DNA of 42,741 nt from Candidatus Polarisedimenticola svalbardensis (GCA_014764515.1 JACXWD010000024.1:1-42741); one strand, 5' to 3'; shown: positions 1 to 7,364, numbered from the stretch's first letter. Numbers and translations are program-made. The notes: generated from the letters alone by a model not told the origin.

Positions 1-1
1 A

Positions 2-808
2 CTGTCGGTGCAGGTCGATTCCAGACAGCTCGGGAAGATGGAACGGATACCGGCCGGTACCGATCGCCTGCACTGGACCGGCGGGGAAACGGCGGAGGTC
101 GCGCTGTTCCACCGACTGGCCGACAGCGGCACTGCCCTGCTCCTGGAAACCGGCGGCAACGACGCCGACACCGCATCGACCACCGCGATCCGTCTTGCCC
201 GGGCGGCGATCGATTGCGGTGTCCAGAACGTTTCCGTGACCCTCTGCCCGACCTGCCTCCCTTCTCCCCTTCTGGCGGTGCGGCTCCTGGCCGGCCGACT
301 GGAGCGGGCTGGACTGGATGCAGGGATCGTGCTCCTGGATCGGCCCCACGACCGCAATGCCGACCCGCGACTGGGCCCCGGATCCTCCCTGGGCGGGCTA
401 CTGTGCGAAGGGATCGGCGACTCGATCCAGATCGCTCTCCCCGACCCGGTGGAGAGCCACCGCCGGTCGTTCGACATCCTGCAGGCTGCCCGAGTCCGGA
501 TCACCCGAACCGACTTCATTTCCTGCCCGTCCTGCGGCCGGACCCTGTTCGACCTGGAAGAGACTACCGCCCGGATCAAGGAGCGGACGTCCCACCTCAA
601 GGGCCTGAAGATCGCCATCATGGGCTGCATCGTCAACGGACCAGGCGAGATGGCCGACGCCGACTTCGGCTACGTCGGCTGGGGCGAGGACAAGATCGCC
701 CTGTTCGTCGGCATGGAGATGGTGGAGAAAGATATCCCCACAGCGGAAGCGGACGACCGGCTGGTGGAACTGATCAAGTCCCACGATAAATGGGTAGAGC
801 CGGCCTAG
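2..808 (+). CDS. ispG: 4-hydroxy-3-methylbut-2-enyl diphosphate synthase, long form (3' part)
   Basis: IspG (GcpE) reduces cyclic methylerythritol diphosphate to HMBPP in the MEP isoprenoid pathway, using a [4Fe-4S] cluster. The gene is cut by the window edge; 268 residues are visible and open to the first base. The C-terminal cluster domain is unmistakable: a [13 protein letters not shown] motif, then GCIVNGPGE, which give the three cluster cysteines and the ligand glutamate, and the ADADFGYVG signature. The sequence before it ([20 protein letters not shown], then [10 protein letters not shown]) matches the second repeat-like block of the plant/chlamydial long form and is not the short E. 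coli-type barrel, so this enzyme carries the inserted A* domain. Its TAG stop overlaps the stop of the convergent methyltransferase gene in a shared CTAG. Confidence 0.95.
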   Translation: MSVQVDSRQLGKMERIPAGTDRLHWTGGETAEVALFHRLADSGTALLLETGGNDADTASTTAIRLARAAIDCGVQNVSVTLCPTCLPSPLLAVRLLAGRLERAGLDAGIVLLDRPHDRNADPRLGPGSSLGGLLCEGIGDSIQIALPDPVESHRRSFDILQAARVRITRTDFISCPSCGRTLFDLEETTARIKERTSHLKGLKIAIMGCIVNGPGEMADADFGYVGWGEDKIALFVGMEMVEKDIPTAEADDRLVELIKSHDKWVEPA

Positions 809-1713
809 AGAGCCGGCCGCTGGGCTGCAAGAAGGCCGTCGACGAACAGGATGGTCCCAAACTCGGTCCGACGTTCTCCCTTCCCCATGTAATCGAACCG
901 CAGGCACCACCCATCTTCAAGGAGAAGCTTGCGGATGCCGCGATGGATGGAAACGGAATGGGTGCCGATGATCAGGTGACGGACCCTGGAGTTGATCTCG
1001 GCTCGTGCATCCCGGATCACCTTCAGCTCTTCTCCCTGCAGGTCCATGTGCAGGAGATCGACCTGATCCTGCTGATTCAGGATCGGCCCCAGCCGCATGC
1101 AGCTGACCGGAACCACTTTTTTGGCTGAATGTAGCCTGTCAAGGCTCAATCCGTAGTCTTCGCCCTCATTCTCATCCACCCGGTACGAGGCTGTGCCATC
1201 GTGATCGGATATGGCCCCGCTCAGCAAAGTATGCGCTTCAGGGTTCAGGCCGTTGTTCCTGAAATGCTCCTGCATCCTCCGGAATCGGGTCGCCTCCATT
1301 TCCACACCAACCATCCGTGGAGTCAGGTCGGGCCGGAGGGACAGGGCCCGGGAAGCGCTCACCAACCAGTAGCCGTAACCTGCTCCGAGTTCGAGAACTG
1401 TGTACACAGGACCAGCGGCGGCGGCAATGGAGTCAAGCAGGCAGATGTATTCGAAATAGGTTTGATCCGGAACAGGGTGCGAGGTCTCCAGATTTCCTTT
1501 CGGCGTCGGCTTGAAAAACGATCGGAACCCCGGATCGGTCCGGACGCCGAGGAAATCTACACAGAATTCCCCGTCCGCTTCCCCTCGCCAGGGTTCGATC
1601 CTCAAGATGGCCGGATGATGGTTCCCGTCCCAGGGGGTGGGCGGATTCAGGTGGTTTCGGACTCTCCAGAGGAGGAATTGAATCTGGCGGACGATCCACC
1701 GGATCCTATTCAC
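805..1713 (-). CDS. FkbM-family methyltransferase
   Basis: Predicted SAM-dependent methyltransferase of 302 residues. A Rossmann motif I is seen in [12 protein letters not shown] (about residues 117-128), followed by an acidic end of strand 2 (GVEME), and [12 protein letters not shown], the FkbM-type post-motif where a main-chain-adjacent Asp/Glu pair closes the SAM site. FkbM-like enzymes usually O-methylate sugars or small molecules; the substrate cannot be read here. It starts with GTG, overlapping the stop of the upstream YCII-like gene as GTGA, so the two are probably translationally coupled. The first 50 residues are basic and tryptophan-rich, with no clear signal peptide. It ends tail-to-tail on ispG. 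Confidence 0.8.
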   Translation of the reverse strand: MNRIRWIVRQIQFLLWRVRNHLNPPTPWDGNHHPAILRIEPWRGEADGEFCVDFLGVRTDPGFRSFFKPTPKGNLETSHPVPDQTYFEYICLLDSIAAAAGPVYTVLELGAGYGYWLVSASRALSLRPDLTPRMVGVEMEATRFRRMQEHFRNNGLNPEAHTLLSGAISDHDGTASYRVDENEGEDYGLSLDRLHSAKKVVPVSCMRLGPILNQQDQVDLLHMDLQGEELKVIRDARAEINSRVRHLIIGTHSVSIHRGIRKLLLEDGWCLRFDYMGKGERRTEFGTILFVDGLLAAQRPAL

Positions 1714-1976
1714 TTCTGCAGCTCCTCGAACAGTCTCAGCGACCAGGACGCCATACCGGCCTCGATCAACGGGAACTCCTCGGCGGTGGCCCGGGCGTCC
1801 AGCAGATCTTTCGCCTGGAAAATGGCCAGGAACCCGTCTTCCCGCTCCAGCCGGCCGGCCAGGCGGATCCGTCCAGCCTGTTCCAGTTCCTGGAGCGCAG
1901 CGATCTGCTCCTGAACGGCCGGTCCGGCCTGTTCCGGGGTGGCGGTGATCCGGATGGTGACTGCGTAGAGGGCCAT
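1710..1976 (-). CDS. YCII-like small protein
   Basis: A protein of 88 residues that looks like a dimeric alpha/beta-barrel (ferredoxin-like) YCII domain: an opening beta strand ALYAVTIRI, a helix rich in Glu/Gln (EQAGPAVQEQIAALQELEQAGRI), a second strand, then FLAIFQAKDLLDARATAEEFPLIEAGMASW, the usual strand-helix-strand end. YCII proteins are small putative enzymes or stress proteins with a conserved His/Asp pair; the His is not obvious here, so activity is uncertain. I chose the ATG at 1976 because it gives a family-like N-terminus; in-frame ATGs at 1985 and 2003 are possible and none has a good ribosome site. It overlaps the FkbM gene by 4 bp. Confidence 0.65.
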   Translation of the reverse strand: MALYAVTIRITATPEQAGPAVQEQIAALQELEQAGRIRLAGRLEREDGFLAIFQAKDLLDARATAEEFPLIEAGMASWSLRLFEELQK

Positions 1977-2007
1977 AGGAGCCATCTTATCCCACAGGCT
2001 CATTCCA

Positions 2008-2043
2008 TGGTCACCAATGGAGTCGCTTGGTAGGATAATCCTA
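2008..2043 (+). promoter_or_regulatory. candidate promoter and palindromic operator of the selenoprotein-proDH operon
   Basis: TGGTCA (2008-2013), a 17-bp spacer and TAGGAT (2031-2036) form a sigma70-like promoter. The -10 box lies inside a perfect 13-bp palindrome, TAGGATAATCCTA (2031-2043), which would be a natural repressor site. The region is divergent with the YCII-like gene. Sequence pattern only; no regulator is identified. Confidence 0.4.
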
Positions 2044-2071
2044 TGGCGACACAATCAGGAGGGAGGGAATA

Positions 2072-2290
2072 ATGGAAATTCAAATCGAATACTGCATGGA
2101 ATGAAACTACGAACCAACGGCGGCCGGTCTGGCTGCTGAACTGAAAAAGGCTCTCGGGATTGATGCGGAACTGATCGCCTCCGGCGGTGGCGTCTTTGAA
2201 GTGACCGTGGACGGCAACAAGATCTTCTCAAAGAAGGCGCTGGACCGGTTCCCCGAAGACGGAGAGATCCTGAAGCTGATCGGAGAATGA
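2072..2290 (+). CDS. SelW-like (Rdx family) selenoprotein with in-frame UGA
   Basis: A gene of 73 codons whose reading frame contains TGA at 2102-2104. Read as selenocysteine, it gives a 72-residue SelT/SelW/SelH-type thioredoxin-fold redox protein: strand QIEYC, active site C8-M-E-U11, then NYEPTAAGLAAELKKALG, and the family hallmark GGGVFEVTVDGNKIFSKK, ending RFPEDGEILKLIGE. The CxxU motif, position 8-11, size and the VFEV-x-VDG-x-IFSKK block all fit bacterial SelW-like Rdx proteins. A very strong ribosome site (AGGAGGGAGGG) lies 4 nt before the ATG. A stem-loop follows the TGA (separate entry). The proline dehydrogenase gene starts 3 bp after the real stop, so the two form an operon. The true stop is also TGA, so decoding must depend on context. 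Partners and substrate are unknown. A sequencing error in a Cys codon is the main alternative. Confidence 0.93.
2118..2138 (+). promoter_or_regulatory. bacterial SECIS-like hairpin
   Basis: An 8-bp stem (2118-2125 with 2131-2138, two G-U pairs) closes a 5-nt loop GGUCU (2126-2130). The loop begins 21 nt after the UGA codon, inside the usual 16-37 nt bacterial range. From memory, the E. coli fdhF SECIS apical loop bound by SelB is also GGUCU. The hairpin is inside the coding region, as expected for bacteria, and its codons still spell a normal SelW helix. Confidence 0.85.
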
Positions 2291-2293
2291 AAC

Positions 2294-3199
2294 ATGGGCC
2301 TCTTTGACCGGCTGGTCAGCCTGACACTGCCCGTCGTGCCGAAACCGATCGTCGGCTATTTCTCACGGCGTTACATCGCCGGGGAGAGCCTGGATCAGGC
2401 GTTCGGAGTGGCCAGGCTGCTGCTGGACAAGAACGCACTGGTCACCATGGACATCCTCGGCGAGTTCATAGAGGACCTGTCGGAGGCTGACGCCAATACA
2501 GCCCAGTACGTCGACCTGATCCGAAAGGTCGCAGAACAGCGACTGCCGGACACCAACGTTTCGGTGAAGCTGACCGCCCTGGGCCTCCAACTGGACAAGG
2601 CGGCCTGTCTGGCCAACCTGCGGAAGCTGATGGACGCGGTCCGCGAAACCGGCAAATTCCTGCGCATCGACATGGAAGACTCACCCTGTACCGACGATAC
2701 CCTGGAGCTGTACCGTGTGTTGCGGGATGAGTACCCCGGCATGGTCGGCGTCGTCCTGCAGGCCCGCCTGCGCCGGTCCATGGCCGATATTGACGCCCTG
2801 GTCCATCCCCAGGCGAACTACCGGCTGTGCAAGGGGATCTACCTGGAGCCGGAGGAAATCGCCTTCACCGAACCGGACCCGATCCGCGCCAGTTTCACCG
2901 CCCTGCTGGAGCGGATGATCGAGACCGGAGCGTATGTCGGCATCGCCACTCACGACGAACAGCTGGTGGACGAGGCGATCGCCTTGATCGAAAAGCACCG
3001 CCTCCCGAAGGAGCGCTACGAGTTCCAGATGCTCCTGGGAGTGACCGAGATGTTGCGGCAACGGATTCTGGATGCCGGGCACCGGTTAAGGGTCTACGTG
3101 CCGTACGGTGTGCAGTGGTATCCGTATTCCGTCCGAAGGCTGCGGGAGAACCCGCAGATCGCCGGCTACGCTTTCAAGGCGCTGTTCAACCGAAAGTAA
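2294..3199 (+). CDS. proline dehydrogenase (monofunctional)
   Basis: FAD-dependent oxidation of L-proline to pyrroline-5-carboxylate, feeding electrons to the membrane quinone pool. The protein has 301 residues, typical of the stand-alone bacterial enzyme. The (beta/alpha)8 barrel landmarks are visible: VTMDILGE, VSVKLTALG, LRIDMED, GVVLQARLRR, YRLCKGIYLEP (substrate lysine region), YVGIATHDEQLV, EFQMLLGVTE, and the C-terminal VYVPYGVQWYPYSVRRLREN with the paired arginines that bind proline carboxylate. A GGAGA ribosome site lies 7 nt before the ATG. It follows the SelW-like gene by 3 bp. No P5C dehydrogenase is nearby. Its last 14 bp overlap the convergent DUF2231 gene. Confidence 0.92.
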   Translation: MGLFDRLVSLTLPVVPKPIVGYFSRRYIAGESLDQAFGVARLLLDKNALVTMDILGEFIEDLSEADANTAQYVDLIRKVAEQRLPDTNVSVKLTALGLQLDKAACLANLRKLMDAVRETGKFLRIDMEDSPCTDDTLELYRVLRDEYPGMVGVVLQARLRRSMADIDALVHPQANYRLCKGIYLEPEEIAFTEPDPIRASFTALLERMIETGAYVGIATHDEQLVDEAIALIEKHRLPKERYEFQMLLGVTEMLRQRILDAGHRLRVYVPYGVQWYPYSVRRLRENPQIAGYAFKALFNRK

Positions 3200-3611
3200 C
3201 GCCGATTCCGTATCCGTAGACCAGGTGTCCGCCCATCCAGGCGGTGACCAGCGTCAATCCAACGCCGGCCAGGACCAGGACGGCGTACAGAACCTTCTGA
3301 TCCGCCGGCAACCGGCCCTGGTACCAGCCCTTCCACAGGGCGAGAGCGGCGAACAGGCCCAGCAGCACCAGGCCGAACCGTTCGTGGAGGTGCACATCCG
3401 CCGTACCTCCATTGAAGCCGGCCACCGAGTTCTGGGCAAGAAATCCGGCGGCTACCGTCGGCGCCAGGAACAGGGTGCCGGCCAGGACCAGCACGGCCCC
3501 GGCCCGCTCGCGGGTTTCCCGGCGGGACAGGATCCCCGCCGCCTCCAGGAGGCCGCCGGCGACCAGGAACGCTACGGAGAAATGGACCAGAGCCGGATGG
3601 ATCAGATGCAT
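3186..3611 (-). CDS. DUF2231-like integral membrane protein
   Basis: A 141-residue hydrophobic protein with four predicted membrane helices. It begins MHLIHPALVHFSVAFLVAGG, whose HP-x2-VHF motif is typical of DUF2231 proteins, and ends GLTLVTAWMGGHLVYGYGIGV, matching the family GG-x-LVY-x-YG-x-GV tail. Histidines in the first, third (HLHERFG) and last helices suggest heme or metal binding, known only as a tendency of the family. It lies 19 bp downstream of dnaJ on the same strand and probably shares its transcript. Function unknown. Confidence 0.78.
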   Translation of the reverse strand: MHLIHPALVHFSVAFLVAGGLLEAAGILSRRETRERAGAVLVLAGTLFLAPTVAAGFLAQNSVAGFNGGTADVHLHERFGLVLLGLFAALALWKGWYQGRLPADQKVLYAVLVLAGVGLTLVTAWMGGHLVYGYGIGVTFG

Positions 3612-3630
3612 GAACGCTGCTCCTGCCGGT

Positions 3631-4716
3631 TCAACGGTCCGGATTGAGTCGCCGGAATTCCTCCAGCAGTTCCCGGGAAGCCTTGTCGAGCTTCTCCGGA
3701 GGCCAGATCTGGATCACCGCCACCAGGTCACCGGCCGGTGTGCGACCGTTGGCAGGCACGCCCTTGCCCCGGATGCGGAACTTCTGCCCGCTGCGGGTCC
3801 CGGCCGGGATGCTGATGGTGGTGGCGCCGTCCAGGCCGGGGACGTCAACATTCCCTCCCAGCGCGGCGTTGGCGATCCCTACCGGGACTTCGCAGATCAG
3901 GTTCCTGCCGTCCCTTGAAAATGTTTCGTCGGCGGCAACCCGTACCCGGAAGTAGGCGTCGCCAGGAGGACCACCGTTGACCCCGGCGTTCCCTTTGCCC
4001 GAAAGCAAGACCTTGCCGCCGTCGTGGATGCCGCCGGGCACCCGGACCCGAATCTTGTCTTCGGTGCCCCGCCGCCCCGATCCTGCGCACGGGCTGCAGG
4101 GCGAACCGGGCATCCTGCCCGAGCCGTGGCAACGGGGACAGGCCATGGCGACCTGCATGCCGCCCCTCCCTTGGGCCATGCGGCCGCTTCCGCTGCAGGC
4201 GACACAGCGGTCGCCACCGGACCCCGGTTTGGCGCCACTGCCGGAGCATGCGCTGCACGCCGCCTTGCGGGGCAACCGAACCTCCAGCGTATCTCCCTGC
4301 ACCGCCGCCCGGAACGAGATGCTGAGCTCGAACTCGATATCCTCCCCGCGCTGAGGCCTGCCGGATCTTCCCCGGCCGGCCCCGCGACCGCCTCCTGCGA
4401 ACATGTTGAACAGCTGGCTGAAATCCATCCCGCCGAAGTTCATGTCGTTGACGTCGAAACCCATCCCGCCGAACGGGTTGAAGTCGGCGCCGAAGGCGTC
4501 GTGGCCACCCTGGTCGTAGCGGGTCCGCTTCTCGCTGTCGGAAAGAACGGCGAACGCCTCCGCCACTTCCTTGAAGTTCTTTTCCGCTTCCGGATTATCC
4601 GGGTTGCGGTCCGGATGGAACTTCATGGCCAGCTTGCGGTAGGCGGTCTTGAGCTCTTTCTCGGTGGCGTTTCGGCCAAGACCGAGGATTTCGTAGTAGT
4701 CCCGTCTGGTTGCCAT
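3631..4716 (-). CDS. dnaJ: DnaJ co-chaperone (Hsp40, zinc-finger type)
   Basis: DnaJ stimulates the DnaK ATPase and hands it unfolded substrates. The 361-residue protein has the full class A order: J domain at 1-70 with the HPD motif (KFHPDRN), a Gly/Phe-rich stretch at about 80-125 ([16 protein letters not shown]), four CxxCxGxG zinc modules at about 150-215 ([32 protein letters not shown]), then the beta-sandwich substrate domains ([17 protein letters not shown]). No dnaK or grpE is adjacent, so this may be a second, dispersed copy. There is no clear ribosome site; a -10 box ends 6 nt before the ATG, suggesting a leaderless mRNA. Confidence 0.95.
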   Translation of the reverse strand: MATRRDYYEILGLGRNATEKELKTAYRKLAMKFHPDRNPDNPEAEKNFKEVAEAFAVLSDSEKRTRYDQGGHDAFGADFNPFGGMGFDVNDMNFGGMDFSQLFNMFAGGGRGAGRGRSGRPQRGEDIEFELSISFRAAVQGDTLEVRLPRKAACSACSGSGAKPGSGGDRCVACSGSGRMAQGRGGMQVAMACPRCHGSGRMPGSPCSPCAGSGRRGTEDKIRVRVPGGIHDGGKVLLSGKGNAGVNGGPPGDAYFRVRVAADETFSRDGRNLICEVPVGIANAALGGNVDVPGLDGATTISIPAGTRSGQKFRIRGKGVPANGRTPAGDLVAVIQIWPPEKLDKASRELLEEFRRLNPDR

Positions 4717-4722
4717 ACCAAC

Positions 4723-4751
4723 CTAATAAAATCGAAGTGCTCCCCTGTCAA
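4723..4751 (-). promoter_or_regulatory. dnaJ promoter, leaderless type
   Basis: On the minus strand: a perfect TTGACA (4751-4746), a 17-bp spacer and TATTAG (4728-4723), then 6 nt to the dnaJ ATG. Transcription would begin at or next to the start codon. Its -35 box overlaps that of the divergent promoter at 4745-4773 by 5 bp. Confidence 0.6.
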
Positions 4752-4773
4752 GGCTTTGGGAGCGATGTAGAAT
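4745..4773 (+). promoter_or_regulatory. promoter of the secreted-protein gene, leaderless type
   Basis: CTGTCA (4745-4750), a 17-bp spacer and TAGAAT (4768-4773), followed by 6 nt and the GTG start at 4780. The only purine-rich stretch (GGAAG) is about 1 nt from the start codon, too close for a normal ribosome site. Confidence 0.5.
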
Positions 4774-4779
4774 GGAAGA

Positions 4780-5760
4780 GTGAGAATAAAGACCTTAAGG
4801 ACCCTCATCGCCGCGGCTCTGGCGCTGGCCCTGACAAGCGCCGTTGCCACCACCGCTCAGATCCCGGGAGACCCGATGGGGCCTCCGGATCCGATCCCGG
4901 ACCCGCTCCCCAGCCGCCCAAAACCGAAAAAAGAGGACGGAGACAAGAGTAAACCGGCCTGGGAAGAGCTTTATCGTGAATCCGACGCCCCCTGGGAGCT
5001 GCCGGAAGAGATCAATCGCACCCTGGCTTCCCGGGCCGCCGCCTACCAGGAGTTCGCCCGGCGGTTCACCTGCACCGAGACCGCCCGCTCCGCCAAGTAC
5101 CGGGGCGACGAGGCATCCAAAGAGGTCAATCGCAAATATTCCTACCTGCTGACCACGGAGCCGGCTATCGGGTCGTTCAAGGAGAGCCGCTACAAAATCA
5201 ACCGCAACGGCAAGGTGCAGCGCGGAGAGGTCAAGGACGAGGAAAAGTTCCCTCCGGCCTATGCCTGGGTGTACCTGTTCAGCGGATTCAACCAGGGCTT
5301 CTTCGCCTACAGGGACCTGGGGGACTACTACGACGGGTTCGACTGGGTTCGGGAGATCCAGTTCAAGGGCTCCTTCCGCTTCACCGACGGGAAGGACATC
5401 CGGCAGTGGGAAGGGATCGCCCTGGTAGACGCCGCCACCTTCACACCGATCGAGATCCGGGCGGAACCGATCGGCCAGCGGGACCACATTCGCGGCCTGT
5501 ACCGCAGGTGGTCCACTGCCTTCAACCTGGCCGGGTTACGGTTCGCACCGCGGCCGTTCGGCTACAGCTGCCAGGTCAACTTCCGGCTGAGAGAAGCGGG
5601 GCTGACATTCCCCACCCAGTTGCGATACGACACCTTCCGGGCGGTGTCCAACCTGCAGTCCATTCCCTGGAAGGCTTCCACCAGGGATTACACCAACTAT
5701 CGCTTCTTCAACGTGGGCACCACCGAAGATCTGGGAGATACCGCCGGCGAGACGCCCTAG
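4780..5760 (+). CDS. secreted protein of unknown function
   Basis: A 326-residue protein I do not recognise. It has a good Sec signal peptide (MRIKTLRTLIAAALALALTSAVATTAQ, cleavage near residue 27), then a proline-rich linker (residues 30-60), then a soluble domain of about 260 residues rich in aromatic residues and arginine (EFARRFTCTETARSAKYRG, GFFAYRDLGDYYDGFDWVREIQFKG, WEGIALVDAATFTPIEIRAEP, LRYDTFRAV). The repeating beta pattern and the phrase ATFTPIEIRAEP recall periplasmic or outer-membrane-lipoprotein-like beta domains, but I cannot assign a family. Two Cys residues lie in the mature part. Starts with GTG under its own promoter; its stop shares CTAG with the convergent foldase gene. 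Confidence 0.75.
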   Translation: MRIKTLRTLIAAALALALTSAVATTAQIPGDPMGPPDPIPDPLPSRPKPKKEDGDKSKPAWEELYRESDAPWELPEEINRTLASRAAAYQEFARRFTCTETARSAKYRGDEASKEVNRKYSYLLTTEPAIGSFKESRYKINRNGKVQRGEVKDEEKFPPAYAWVYLFSGFNQGFFAYRDLGDYYDGFDWVREIQFKGSFRFTDGKDIRQWEGIALVDAATFTPIEIRAEPIGQRDHIRGLYRRWSTAFNLAGLRFAPRPFGYSCQVNFRLREAGLTFPTQLRYDTFRAVSNLQSIPWKASTRDYTNYRFFNVGTTEDLGDTAGETP

Positions 5761-6848
5761 TTCTCCGCCGGCAGGTCGTCGGGGATCAGATCCGGGTCCA
5801 GCACTTCCACCGTAGCGGCCTTGCGGAGCTTCGCCATCTCAGCCTGCATGACCTGGCCTTTCTTCTCCTCGATCAGCTGAAGCTTCAGCTGGGGCCGGAT
5901 CTCCTCGAACGGGATCGGTTCCGATGGCTTGCGCCCGGTGACCTTCATGATGTTGTAACCGGTGACCGTTTCAAAGACGTCGGAAATGCCGCCGATCTCG
6001 GTGTCGAATGCGACCTTCTCGAAAGCGGGGAACATCACGCCCCGGGGGAACATGCCGAGCGCTCCACCTTTTGCCGCGTTGGGCGCCTGGGAGAACTCCT
6101 TGGCCAGTGCGGCGAAATCCTCGCCGGCCACCGCCCGTGCATGAGCTTCATCGGCTTTTTCCCTGGCTCTCTTGCGCAGCGGTTCCGGATCGGTCTCACC
6201 GGCGTTGCGGAGGATGTAGGAAGCTTCAGTGAGCTCCTGGGTCATGTAAGTCTCACGGTTGGCGTCGTAGTAAGCCCTGGCTTCCTCGTCACTGGCGGTG
6301 ACGTTGCGGGTGAGTAACGTGGCCAGGTTCTGCATCTGCAGCCTCCTGGCGACTTCATCCCGCAGGTCGGCTTCACTGATACCGGCATTCGCAAGGTACT
6401 GTTCGAACTCATCTTCGGTCCCCTGCTGGTCCTTCAGGCTCTGAATCTGATCTTCGAGAGTGACCGGGGCGACCTGGATCGCCCGCTTCTCAGCCTCCTG
6501 CATGAGGATCTGATTGTCCAGGATCAGGTCCAGGGCGAGGATGCGGTGCATCCGCTCCTGCTCCTCGGTGAAGGTGATGCCCTGTGCCGCCATCTGGGCC
6601 ATGTTCACGGAGGCGACCTCGTAGACTTTCTCGGCGGTGATCTCGCCGCCATTGACGATTGCCACCACCTTGTCCGGATCCGGGGCGAGGTTGGGCGAAA
6701 CCGCTTCATCGGCGTTCGGGGCCGTGATCGCGGCCTGCCGATCCGCCTCGGGGATCGCCTCGTCGTCACCGCCGCACGCAGCAAACAGCACCACGGACAG
6801 GATCAGGATGAGGGACAGGATGAAACTGGAACGCCGATTCGTGAACAT
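5757..6848 (-). CDS. SurA/PrsA-type peptidyl-prolyl isomerase lipoprotein
   Basis: Periplasmic folding factor of 363 residues. The N-terminus (MFTNRRSSFILSLILILSVV, then LFAAC) is a lipoprotein signal with Cys near residue 24. Next comes a SurA-N-like helical chaperone region (VAIVNGGEITAEKVYEV, then LALDLILDNQILMQEAEKR), and at about 230-320 a parvulin rotamase domain (EASYILRN, then EDFAALAKEFSQAP, GGALGMFPRG, FETVTGYNIMKV). I start it at the ATG at 6848, with AAGGGG 8 nt upstream, because the open frame further upstream (to 7262) crosses an inverted repeat and reads antisense to the Smr gene. A promoter is seen at 6892-6920. Confidence 0.88.
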   Translation of the reverse strand: MFTNRRSSFILSLILILSVVLFAACGGDDEAIPEADRQAAITAPNADEAVSPNLAPDPDKVVAIVNGGEITAEKVYEVASVNMAQMAAQGITFTEEQERMHRILALDLILDNQILMQEAEKRAIQVAPVTLEDQIQSLKDQQGTEDEFEQYLANAGISEADLRDEVARRLQMQNLATLLTRNVTASDEEARAYYDANRETYMTQELTEASYILRNAGETDPEPLRKRAREKADEAHARAVAGEDFAALAKEFSQAPNAAKGGALGMFPRGVMFPAFEKVAFDTEIGGISDVFETVTGYNIMKVTGRKPSEPIPFEEIRPQLKLQLIEEKKGQVMQAEMAKLRKAATVEVLDPDLIPDDLPAEN

Positions 6849-6891
6849 CTTCAACCCCTTTAGGTAGTTACGGGATACGGCCCGCCGACAC

Positions 6892-6920
6892 ATTCTACGG
6901 TTGATCCGGATCGGCTTCAA
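6892..6920 (-). promoter_or_regulatory. promoter of the foldase gene
   Basis: On the minus strand TTGAAG (6920-6915), a 17-bp spacer and TAGAAT (6897-6892). The predicted transcript has a leader of about 37 nt with a normal ribosome site. The same TAGAAT -10 hexamer is used at 4768 and 39694. Confidence 0.5.
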
Positions 6921-6929
6921 CCGAAGTAA

Positions 6930-7037
6930 CGGGGACAGCAACCGAAACCGGGGTTTTGGGGACACCTTTCTCCGGAAGACCGGAACCGGTATGCTCCTAA
7001 GGTGTCCCCAAAACCCCGGTTTCGGTTGCTGTCCCCG
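6930..7037 (-). repeat. large perfect inverted repeat, REP/MITE-like
   Basis: Two 39-bp arms (6930-6968 and 6999-7037) are exact reverse complements, separated by 30 bp. The outer ends read GGGGACAGCAACCG and CGGTTGCTGTCCCC, the inner ends GGGGACACCTT and AAGGTGTCCCC. A further half-motif, AAGGTGCCTGTCCCC, follows at 7040-7054. GGGGACA...TGTCCCC ends of this kind are known from palindromic elements mobilised by REP-associated tyrosine transposases (from memory); no transposase is in the window. The element fills the divergent gap between the foldase and Smr genes and would form a very stable hairpin in RNA from either strand. Confidence 0.9.
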
Positions 7038-7055
7038 AAAAGGTGCCTGTCCCCG

Positions 7056-7364
7056 ATGGAAGAAGAAGATATTCCTGAAGAAGTGGTGGTGCCGATCGAG
7101 GATTTCATCGATCTGCACCCGTTCCAGCCCCGGGAGATCCGGTCGGTGGTGGAGGCTTACCTTGAGGCGGCCCTGCTCAAGGGGTTCCGGGAGGTTCGCA
7201 TCATCCACGGCAAGGGGATCGGTGTTCAGAGAGAGGTGGTTCGCTCGGTCCTCGCGGCCCACCCTGATGTCGAGAAGTTCAGCGACGGCGGGCCCGCCGG
7301 CGGCGGGTGGGGAGCGACCCGGGTGTTTCTGAGATTCTCAGGCGATGGACCGGACCAGTCTTGA
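7056..7364 (+). CDS. Smr-domain protein
   Basis: A 102-residue stand-alone Smr (small MutS-related) domain, a family with DNA nicking or RNA-cleaving/ribosome-linked roles. The pattern is complete: IDLHPFQPREIRSVVEAYLEAALLKG, the IIHGKGIGVQREVV motif with the catalytic-loop HGKG, then VEKFSDGGPAGGGWGATRVFL. The first 10 residues are acidic. The ATG at 7056 has no ribosome site and sits 1 nt after the repeat half-motif AAGGTGCCTGTCCCC; a GTG at 7002 inside the repeat would only add repeat-encoded residues. Its 3' end overlaps the convergent small gene by 27 bp. Confidence 0.85.
   Translation: MEEEDIPEEVVVPIEDFIDLHPFQPREIRSVVEAYLEAALLKGFREVRIIHGKGIGVQREVVRSVLAAHPDVEKFSDGGPAGGGWGATRVFLRFSGDGPDQS

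Noticed and set aside
2102-2104. UGA read as tryptophan or glycine through an altered genetic code.
   Set aside because: Many genes here end in UGA, including ATGA overlaps; the CxxU position and the hairpin fit selenocysteine.
6849-7262. Leftward open frame extending the foldase gene by about 138 residues upstream.
   Set aside because: It crosses the inverted repeat and runs antisense to the Smr gene. The ATG at 6848 has a ribosome site, a lipoprotein signal follows it and a promoter lies upstream at 6892-6920.
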